From Labilithrix luteola (GTDB taxonomy: Bacteria > Myxococcota_A > Polyangia > Polyangiales > Polyangiaceae), in assembly GCA_026225435.1 (NCBI GenBank), contig JAMFST010001319.1, positions 1-8,663 of the forward strand: a stretch of 8,663 nt of DNA. Reading direction: 5' to 3'. Positions 1 to 4,764 of this stretch are shown one piece after another (positions within the stretch are counted from its first letter, which is position 1; each line of letters starts with the position of its first letter). The position numbers and the translations under genes are program-made. The notes under the pieces are model-generated. The model was given only the letters and a program-made list of their open reading frames with translations. It searched no databases and had not been told where the DNA came from.

Positions 1-594
1 CCTCCAAGACGAGGAGTTCCGCGAGAAGGCCCGCAATGGTGTCATCTGGGTCGACGAGGCCGGCCTCCTCGGCATCCGCCAGACCCGCCAGGTCTTCGAC
101 GCCGCCGACCAGCTCAACGCCCGTGTGGTTCTACAGGGCGACAAGAAACAGCACGGCTCGGTCGAGCGCGGGACCAGCGTCGTCGCCGCCGTCATGCTCG
201 AGACGTCGGTGGTCCCCAGCGGACCTGCGCTCAGCGGCGCGGACGCGCTCCTGGTCTGCCCGAGAACGAGCAGCACCGACGCCGCCAGCGCCAGCGCCCC
301 GCCGAGCGACACGCTCGCCACCAGCAAGGTCCGCCCGCGCCTCGTTCTGCGCGGCGACAGCGCAGCCGCGACGATGCGCGCGTGCTCCTGCTCCTCGAGG
401 TCACGCGGGGCAAAGGCGTGGCCGAGAGCGCGCGCCAGCAGCAGCTCGTCCGACTCCTCGGGCGCGCGTCCGATCCGCGGCAACGCGTCGCGCCCGTCGC
501 GCTCCTCCAGCGCATCGCGCAGGCGCGCCGCCGCCGCGAGCTCCTCCGGCGAGGCCGCAAGCTCCAGATCGTCGCTCTTGCCGTCGTCGTTCAT
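1..594 (-). CDS. Anti-sigma factor-like one-TM protein, disrupted or partial
   Basis: The start is ATG at 594, which overlaps the sigma factor stop (ATGA), with a good AAGGAG Shine-Dalgarno 8 nt upstream. Residues 1-88 are charged and probably cytoplasmic, with an acidic start (MNDDGKSDDLELAASPEE) and a region around DELLLARALGHAFAPRDLEEQEHARIV resembling the cytoplasmic sigma-binding part of anti-sigma factors. A basic stretch (RRTRRGR, 82-88) precedes one hydrophobic segment at about 89-112 (TLLVASVSLGGALALAASVLLVLG), predicting N-in topology with the rest periplasmic. No HxxxCxxC zinc motif is seen. The frame has no stop down to base 1, but below about 205 it is antisense to a clear relaxase fragment and becomes Cys/Arg/Ser/Trp-rich. 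The reliable part is therefore about 205-594 (some 130 residues), and the natural C-terminus is probably missing. By context it would hold the neighbouring ECF sigma factor at the membrane; this is inferred from order and topology. Confidence 0.6.
   Translation of the reverse strand, partial: MNDDGKSDDLELAASPEELAAAARLRDALEERDGRDALPRIGRAPEESDELLLARALGHAFAPRDLEEQEHARIVAAALSPRRTRRGRTLLVASVSLGGALALAASVLLVLGQTRSASAPLSAGPLGTTDVSSMTAATTLVPRSTEPCCFLSPCRTTRALSWSAASKTWRVWRMPRRPASSTQMTPLRAFSRNSSSWR
2..184 (+). pseudogene. Fragment of MobF/TraI-type relaxase-helicase (ATPase motor part)
   Basis: The frame beginning at base 2 reads a helicase motor segment without its start or end. It contains a Walker B-like motif (VIWVDEAGLL, about codons 14-23), then RQTRQVFDAADQLNARVVL, then a motif III-like GDKKQHGSVERG. 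This series is characteristic of the RecD-like ATPase in conjugative MobF relaxases (TraI/TrwC relatives), which nick and unwind plasmid or integrative-element DNA. After about base 175-200 the frame stays open to about 740, but it turns into Ser/Ala/Arg-rich antisense of the minus-strand anti-sigma gene, so the family resemblance stops abruptly. The 5' part lies outside the window. I infer a truncated remnant joined to unrelated DNA, or a chimeric assembly join. The exact right boundary is uncertain by about 40 bases. The family call is secure on motifs; the exact subfamily is not. Confidence 0.7.
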
Positions 595-1166
595 CCTGCG
601 AGCTCCTTTTTCAGCGCCGCGAGCGCGCGATGCAAGACAACATCGAAGGTGGCGGCGCTCACCGCCAGCGTCTCGGCCACCTCGAGGCGCGTTTTCTCCT
701 CGAGGATCCGCAGGCGAATGGCCGTCGCGTAGCGCGGATTGAGCCGCCCGAGCGCCGCCTCGATCTTCACGTTCACCGCGGCACCGTCCCGGGCGCTCGC
801 CACGCGGACGTCGAGCGGCGTGACCCGGGAGGCCTCGTCGAGCTCGCGGGCGAGGTCGTCCTCGCTCCAGGGGACGAGCCGCTTGCGGGCGCGCAGCTGG
901 TCGATGGCCACGTGCAGCGCCACCGTGCGCAGCCACGGGTAGAAGCCGACGTCACGCCAGACGAAGAGGGCGATCTTCTCCACCACGCGGGCGTAGGTCT
1001 CCGAGAGCGCATCCCGCGCCGCCGCCTCGGAGCCGAGCCGCGGAAGCAGCACCGAGCGGTAGAGGATCGGTCCGAAGCGGTGCAGGAGCTGCCCGAGCGC
1101 CTCCCGGTCCCCCTTCGCGGCCCGCGCGACCAGATCACGCTCCTCGTCGCGATCTCCGCCGTCCAC
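591..1166 (-). CDS. ECF-type RNA polymerase sigma factor
   Basis: This is a sigma70-family extracytoplasmic-function sigma factor of 191 residues from the chosen GTG start, typical ECF size. Region 2 spans about residues 9-96: ERDLVARAAKGDREALGQLL, then the helix SETYARVVEKIALFVW and FYPWLRTVALHVAIDQLRARKR, the core- and -10-binding part. A linker with an acidic SEDDLARELDEASR follows. Region 4 covers about 134-190 (IEAALGRLNPRYATAIRLRI, then a helix-turn-helix VAETLAVSAATFDVVLHRAL), for -35 recognition. The frame is open further upstream (ATG at 1313 or 1343), but those residues look unstructured and overlap the divergent gene's leader, so GTG 1166 just before region 2 is preferred, although no strong Shine-Dalgarno precedes it. 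The stop overlaps the start of the anti-sigma-like gene. A candidate ECF promoter upstream could be an autoregulatory site. The target regulon cannot be told from the sequence. Confidence 0.85.
   Translation of the reverse strand: MDGGDRDEERDLVARAAKGDREALGQLLHRFGPILYRSVLLPRLGSEAAARDALSETYARVVEKIALFVWRDVGFYPWLRTVALHVAIDQLRARKRLVPWSEDDLARELDEASRVTPLDVRVASARDGAAVNVKIEAALGRLNPRYATAIRLRILEEKTRLEVAETLAVSAATFDVVLHRALAALKKELAG
603..608 (-). promoter_or_regulatory. Ribosome binding site of the anti-sigma-like gene
   Basis: AAGGAG on the minus strand lies 8 nt before the ATG at 594, inside the last codons of the sigma factor gene. It supports 594 as the true start and, with the ATGA overlap, translational coupling of the sigma and anti-sigma genes. 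Confidence 0.65.
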
Positions 1167-1233
1167 GGGGCGGACGCTACAGCGGTTTTCGGCTCCGGCG
1201 GGGCGAAAGGAGGAGATCGGCTCACCCTGCAAG

Positions 1234-1259
1234 AACGGGCGAGCGCCTCCGACCTTACA
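1234..1259 (-). promoter_or_regulatory. Candidate ECF-type promoter of the sigma/anti-sigma unit
   Basis: Reading the minus strand, TGTAAG (1259-1254) is followed after exactly 16 bases by CGTT (1237-1234). This resembles the bipartite form of ECF promoters (an AAC/TAA-like -35 box and a CGT-containing -10 box). It lies about 70 bp upstream of the chosen GTG start at 1166, leaving room for a short leader. ECF sigma factors often transcribe their own gene. This is only a motif-level match within the 197-bp intergenic stretch 1167-1363; I found nothing else convincing there. Confidence 0.25.
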
Positions 1260-1363
1260 GTCGCGAGGGTCGCGCCGGGAGAGGGGCAGACCCCGCTTTG
1301 CGCACGTCGCCATCGCCAACGGACGCCGCACCGTGTACGTCATCGCCGAGGTTCGAGGCTCCC

Positions 1364-2356
1364 ATGGCGCAGAAGAAACGATCCGAGCGGTCCAAGGTTT
1401 CGCCGTCTGGCTCCCCCAAGAGCGACGGCAAGAGCGGCAAGCGAGCAGGCGAGACGGCCGTGGCGCCGGTCGCGCTCACGACGGCCAGCCTGGCGTCGAT
1501 GCCGCTGGGGACGGCGACGGGCTCCGAGGCGAGCCTGCTCATCGTCGGCGGCACCGCCTTCGACGCCGGGGCGCTGGTGCTCGCCGGGACCGCCGCCGTC
1601 CGAGCCGGCGCTGCGCAGCTGGAGATCGCCACGGCGCGCCCCATCGTCGCGCTCGTCACCGCCATGCTCCCGCAGGCTCGCGGTCTCGGCCTCGATTCGC
1701 GCCGCAGCGGCACCATCTCGGCCGCCTCCTCCCGCCGCGTCGCCGAGCGCGCCCGCCGCGTCCGTGTGCTCCTCGTCGGGCCGGGAATGCGTGACGGCCG
1801 CGAGGCGGAGCGCTTCCTCGGCCGCGTGGTCGCGCGCCTCGATCCGAAGAACGCCCCCACCCTGGTGCTCGACGGCGACGTCCTCGGGATCCTCGCGCGC
1901 TTCCCGGATCTGCTCCGCCGCCTCGACGGCCGCGCGATCCTCGTCGCCCGCCGCTCGCAGCTCGTCACGCTGACCAAGTCGTTCGCCGGCGCACGCGACA
2001 AGGGCGGCGCGGAGCAAGACGCGCTCGCCCTGGCGCGCGCCGCGGCCAAGGAGTGGAAGGCGCTCGTCGTCAGCGCCGACTCCGATGGCGGCGGCTTCGT
2101 CGTCGCTCCCGATGGACGCGCGGCCACCGCCGCCGGCACGCTCGCCGCGCCTTCACGCCTGCCAGGCGCGGCCGCCGGTCTCATCGCCGCCTTCGCCGCT
2201 CGCGGTGGCGAGCCGTTCGCCGCGGCCTCCTGGGGGCTCTTGGTCCGCTCGCGCGCCATGGCCCGGGTCACCGAGACCGTCGGTCATCAGGGCTTCCTCG
2301 GCACCGAGCTCCTGGCCGAAGTGCCGCGCGAGCTCGAGGCGCTGGCCGAGGGCTGA
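1364..2356 (+). CDS. NAD(P)H-hydrate dehydratase-like (YjeF C-terminal/ribokinase fold), probably divergent or inactive
   Basis: The 330-residue product starts at an ATG with GAGG 5 nt upstream; in-frame ATG 1298 is less likely because it lies in the divergent promoter region. Residues 1-40 are a basic, low-complexity tail (MAQKKRSERSK...). The rest resembles ADP-dependent NAD(P)HX dehydratase, the repair enzyme that dehydrates damaged NAD(P)H hydrates: LLIVGGTAFDAGALVLAGTAAVRAG (about 58-82) matches the glycine-rich start, VLLVGPGM (135-142) the GPG motif, LVLDGDVL (167-174) the DADAL motif, and VVAPDGRAATAAG (246-258) the strand before the catalytic loop. Two hallmarks are changed. The HPGE segment is ARRSQL (195-200), and the catalytic GSGD is LPGA (266-269), so the usual Asp is absent. 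There is no YjeF epimerase half. It may be a non-catalytic paralogue. Family placement is moderately sure; activity is doubtful. Confidence 0.65.
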   Translation: MAQKKRSERSKVSPSGSPKSDGKSGKRAGETAVAPVALTTASLASMPLGTATGSEASLLIVGGTAFDAGALVLAGTAAVRAGAAQLEIATARPIVALVTAMLPQARGLGLDSRRSGTISAASSRRVAERARRVRVLLVGPGMRDGREAERFLGRVVARLDPKNAPTLVLDGDVLGILARFPDLLRRLDGRAILVARRSQLVTLTKSFAGARDKGGAEQDALALARAAAKEWKALVVSADSDGGGFVVAPDGRAATAAGTLAAPSRLPGAAAGLIAAFAARGGEPFAAASWGLLVRSRAMARVTETVGHQGFLGTELLAEVPRELEALAEG

Positions 2357-2362
2357 GCAGGC

Positions 2363-2392
2363 TGGCGACCGCTCAGTTGGACGCGGTCGCCA
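2363..2392. terminator. Shared hairpin between convergent genes
   Basis: TGGCGACCGC (2363-2372) and GCGGTCGCCA (2383-2392) form a perfect 10-bp GC-rich stem around a 10-nt loop (TCAGTTGGAC) holding the minus-strand gene's stop codon. It begins 6 bases after the plus-strand gene's stop. There is no T-tract on either strand, so if it terminates transcription it does so as a stem-only, bidirectional terminator. Confidence 0.5.
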
Positions 2393-2891
2393 CGAGGTAC
2401 GGCGCCACTTCCTGACGGAGCGGCGCCAGCTCGACATCGTGGTGCATCGCCTCGCGCGCGCCGGTGCGGAAGCGGGAGACCGCGGCGTAGGCCCGCGCCC
2501 CGCGGCTGCTCGTGGCGCAGCGCGCCTCGATGGGACCGGACTCGTTCCACTCCGGCGCGAGCGCCTCGTCGAAGGTCGACAGCGTCGCGGCCGGGCGCCC
2601 CGGAGCCGGCGTCCGCAAGGCGAGCGCGCGCTCCACGGCGGTCGCCAGCGATTGCACGCCCGTCGCACAGGCGGCCTCCGGCGGAGCCGAGCTCGCCATC
2701 TCGCCGTCGGAGGCGAACACTCCGATGGCGATGTCCACGGTGCACCAGACGATGAACATCGTCGAGAAGAGGAGGAACACCGCCGAAACCACGGTGCGAC
2801 CCCGCCGCTCGGGCGTCCTTCGCCCGCTGATCTGCGTGGCGACAGATGCGTCCGGCACGTCGCTGGGCGCGTCGCTGGCCTCGTCGGGCAT
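2373..2891 (-). CDS. Single-pass membrane protein of unknown function
   Basis: I do not recognise this 172-residue product. It begins with an acidic, Asp/Ser-rich tail (MPDEASDAPSDVPDASVATQ), then a basic patch (GRRTPERRGR, 23-32) and one strong hydrophobic segment at about 33-59 (VVSAVFLLFSTMFIVWCTVD and on). By the positive-inside rule the N-terminus is cytoplasmic and residues 60-172 are periplasmic. The periplasmic part has two cysteines (C75, C125) that could form a disulfide, and Ala/Arg-rich helices. The start ATG has GAAGG just upstream at short spacing, and the frame keeps GC-rich third positions, so it is probably a real gene. It converges on the NAD(P)H-hydrate dehydratase-like gene and diverges from the polyprenyl synthase operon with a 156-bp gap, so it may share regulatory DNA with that operon. 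Confidence 0.6.
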   Translation of the reverse strand: MPDEASDAPSDVPDASVATQISGRRTPERRGRTVVSAVFLLFSTMFIVWCTVDIAIGVFASDGEMASSAPPEAACATGVQSLATAVERALALRTPAPGRPAATLSTFDEALAPEWNESGPIEARCATSSRGARAYAAVSRFRTGAREAMHHDVELAPLRQEVAPYLVATASN

Positions 2892-2950
2892 CGCCTTCGC
2901 TTAGCACGGAGCACAGCGTGGTAAACGCGGCGCCGACCCTGCCGCTCGTC

Positions 2951-2979
2951 TTGACCGCTGCGGACGACACCTCCATAGT
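2951..2979 (+). promoter_or_regulatory. Sigma70-like promoter of the polyprenyl synthase operon
   Basis: TTGACC (2951-2956) and CATAGT (2974-2979) are separated by exactly 17 bases, matching the -35 box at five of six and the -10 box at four of six positions. Transcription would start at about 2985-2987, some 60 bases before the ATG at 3048. It stands out as an AT-richer patch in GC-rich DNA. No start site was measured. Confidence 0.45.
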
Positions 2980-2981
2980 TC

Positions 2982-2999
2982 CTTCAAAAGTTTTTGAAG
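2982..2999. promoter_or_regulatory. 18-bp perfect palindrome, candidate repressor operator
   Basis: CTTCAAAAGTTTTTGAAG consists of 8-bp perfect inverted arms (CTTCAAAA / TTTTGAAG) around a 2-bp centre. It is AT-rich in a GC-rich genome and covers the predicted transcription start of the operon, a classic place for a repressor to block RNA polymerase. MarR-superfamily dimers bind palindromes of this size, and such a regulator is the second gene of the operon, so autoregulation is a natural guess. Which protein binds is inference. Confidence 0.5.
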
Positions 3000-3037
3000 C
3001 TTGATGAACCTGCTCCCCCCCTCGAGTCTCGCCCTTC

Positions 3038-3043
3038 AAGAGG
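3038..3043 (+). promoter_or_regulatory. Ribosome binding site deciding the polyprenyl synthase start
   Basis: AAGAGG lies 4 nt before ATG 3048. It favours this start over the in-frame TTG at 2994, which falls inside the palindrome and has no Shine-Dalgarno. Confidence 0.5.
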
Positions 3044-3047
3044 TCGC

Positions 3048-4100
3048 ATGAATCCGCTGGTCGCCATGGCTCAGCTTCGCGAGACCGCCACCAGCGAACG
3101 CGCGGGCGATCGCGCAGCGCGTCGGCTCTCCGATGTGCAGGCCATGCTCGGCGACGACCTGGTCTGGCTCGCCACCGAGCTCGCGAGCGCCTGCGCCGAA
3201 GGCGTCTCGCCGGCCACGGAGTCGGCGCAGCACCTGCTCGACGCCGGCGGCAAGCGCGTCCGGCCGCTCTCGGTCCTCCTCGCCTCCGCCTGCTTCGGCG
3301 AGGTCACGCCGGCCGCGCGCGAGTACGCCGTCGCTGCCGAGCTGGTGCACCTGGCCACGCTCCTCCACGACGACGTGGTCGACGACGGGATGGAGCGGCG
3401 CGGGCGGGTCACCTCGCGCCGCGTGTGGGGCAACGCAGTCAGCGTGCTCGCCGGCGATCTGCTCCTCACGCACGCGCTCGAGCGCACCCACGCCGCCGGC
3501 AATTCCGAGACGCTCTCGGAGCTCTTCTCCACGCTCCGCCGCCTGGTCGACGGCGAGGTCGTGCAGCTGCGCGGTCGCTCCTCGTTCGACGCCACCGAGG
3601 CGACCTACTTCCGCATCGTCGAGGACAAGACGGCGGCGCTCTTCGTCTGGGCGGTGCGCGCCGGTGCCCGTGCGGGGGGCGCGTCGGCCGATTCGATCCA
3701 GGCGCTGGGCGAGTTCGGCGGGCACCTCGGCGTCGCCTTCCAGCTGGTCGACGACGTGCTCGACTACGCCGGCAGCGCCGCGGTCACCGGCAAGACGCTC
3801 CACGCCGACCTGCGCGAGGGGAAGCTCACGCTCCCGTTGCTCAAGACCATCGCCGAGCGCCCCGCGCTCGAGCGCGACGTGCTCGCCGCGCGCGACACCA
3901 GCGGAGCGGCCGGCGCCGACGAGGAGGCGATGCAGCGCCTCGCCCTGGCGGTCACCTCCGGTGGCGCCTGTGATGCCGTGCGAGAGCTCGCTGGCAAGGA
4001 GACCCGCGCGGCGCTCGATGCGCTCGACCGCGTCCCCGCGTCCCGGGCGCGCGATCTGCTCGGTCGGGTGGCCCTCGACCTGATGGCGCGACTGTCGTGA
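3048..4100 (+). CDS. ispB: Long-chain polyprenyl diphosphate synthase (IspB-type)
   Basis: This 350-residue trans-prenyltransferase adds isopentenyl diphosphate units to an allylic primer, probably making the side chain of a respiratory quinone. All family signatures are present: GGKRVRP (67-73) for substrate phosphates, the first aspartate-rich motif LLHDDVVDDG (105-114) with DDxxD at 108-112, RRG (117-119), KTAALF (194-199), and the second aspartate-rich motif FQLVDDVLDY (231-240), followed by GKT and EGKLTLP. The residues before the first motif (HLATLLHDD) are small, as in octaprenyl/solanesyl synthases, where aromatic residues would shorten the product; this points to a long chain (C35 or more), though the exact length cannot be read off. 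It is the first gene of a plus-strand operon, preceded by a sigma70-like promoter and a palindrome, and its TGA overlaps the next gene's GTG. The symbol is by similarity; a closely related synthase is possible. Confidence 0.9.
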   Translation: MNPLVAMAQLRETATSERAGDRAARRLSDVQAMLGDDLVWLATELASACAEGVSPATESAQHLLDAGGKRVRPLSVLLASACFGEVTPAAREYAVAAELVHLATLLHDDVVDDGMERRGRVTSRRVWGNAVSVLAGDLLLTHALERTHAAGNSETLSELFSTLRRLVDGEVVQLRGRSSFDATEATYFRIVEDKTAALFVWAVRAGARAGGASADSIQALGEFGGHLGVAFQLVDDVLDYAGSAAVTGKTLHADLREGKLTLPLLKTIAERPALERDVLAARDTSGAAGADEEAMQRLALAVTSGGACDAVRELAGKETRAALDALDRVPASRARDLLGRVALDLMARLS

Positions 4101-4756
4101 GCGATCACGCGGACCACCGAGGCGAAGCGGACAGCCGGAGCCCCGGCGAGCGTGACGGCCGCGGTGACCGCGAGGCTCGTTCGGAGCGCGCCCTGTGGGT
4201 GAGCGAGGCGCGCGTGAGCGACGTCGTCGGTCGGCTCATCGAGTTCTGGGGCTTCAAGCGCAACATGGGGCGCGTCTGGACTCTGCTCTATCTCTCGCCT
4301 GAGCCGTTGAGCGCAGACGACCTCCGCCGTCTTCTCGGCTTGTCCACCGGCGCCGTGTCGATGACACTGTCCGAGCTCGCGCGCTGGGGAGTCGTGCGAA
4401 AGATCTGGGTCCAGGGCGAACGCCGTGATTTCTACACCGCCGAGGTGCAGCTTTGGCGCATGATCTCTCGCGTCTGGAGCGAGCGCGAGAAGATCGAGGT
4501 GGAGTCGGCGATCGAGGCCTTCGAGGCGGCCTTGAAGGAGCTCGAGACGATGCGTCGCGGGGCGAGCCTCGATGCGTCCACGCGCGCGCGGATCGATCTG
4601 CAGCGCGAGCGAATCGGACACCTGCTGGAGCTGGCGCGCCTCGGCAAGAAGCTGCTCGATGCGCTCCTGTCGACGGCCAAGGTCGATGCCGAGCCGCTGG
4701 TGCGCTTCCTCCTCGGGCAGCGGCTGACCGACACGCGCGACGCCTCACCGCGCTAG
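4097..4756 (+). CDS. GbsR/MarR-type winged-helix transcriptional regulator
   Basis: The 219-residue product starts at a GTG overlapping the upstream stop (GTGA), suggesting translational coupling, since no clear Shine-Dalgarno is visible. Residues 1-34 are a charged, probably disordered tail. The DNA-binding domain covers about 38-115: VVGRLIEFWGFKRNMGRVW (43-61) is typical of the GbsR branch of the MarR superfamily, followed by YLSPEPLSADDLRRLLGLS, the recognition helix STGAVSMTLSEL (83-94) and the wing ARWGVVRKIWVQGERRDFYTAE (95-116). Residues 117-205 are long helices with many Glu/Lys/Arg, suitable for dimerisation or effector sensing. Known GbsR proteins repress osmoprotectant genes, but here the neighbours are a polyprenyl synthase and an outer-membrane protein, so the ligand is unknown. 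A palindrome at the operon's promoter is a candidate target. Confidence 0.85.
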   Translation: MSDHADHRGEADSRSPGERDGRGDREARSERALWVSEARVSDVVGRLIEFWGFKRNMGRVWTLLYLSPEPLSADDLRRLLGLSTGAVSMTLSELARWGVVRKIWVQGERRDFYTAEVQLWRMISRVWSEREKIEVESAIEAFEAALKELETMRRGASLDASTRARIDLQRERIGHLLELARLGKKLLDALLSTAKVDAEPLVRFLLGQRLTDTRDASPR

Positions 4757-4764
4757 CGATCGGC

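Noticed and set aside
1206..1213. Plus-strand AAAGGAGG resembling a strong Shine-Dalgarno
   Set aside because: No start codon follows at proper spacing with a credible coding frame; the dehydratase-like gene starts 150 bases later with its own GAGG.
36..1973. A 645-codon plus-strand open frame across the sigma factor and dehydratase-like genes
   Set aside because: It is Arg/Pro/Ser-rich low-complexity sequence antisense or out of frame to genes with recognisable domains; long spurious frames are expected at this GC content.
2970..2985. Minus-strand GGAACT resembling an ECF -35 box ahead of the orphan membrane gene
   Set aside because: The nearest CGTC is only about 10 bases away, too close for an ECF promoter.
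2153..3039. Alternative minus-strand frames overlapping the orphan one-TM gene
   Set aside because: They are Arg/Cys-rich or Gly/Arg-rich without a hydrophobic segment or motifs, whereas 2373-2891 has a clear TM helix and plausible composition.
2994..3047. Upstream TTG start for the polyprenyl synthase
   Set aside because: It lies inside the palindrome next to the predicted transcription start, lacks a Shine-Dalgarno, and the ATG at 3048 has AAGAGG at good spacing.
3133..4083. Plus-strand 316-codon frame inside the polyprenyl synthase gene
   Set aside because: Ser/Arg/Pro-rich +1 shadow of a gene with complete family motifs.
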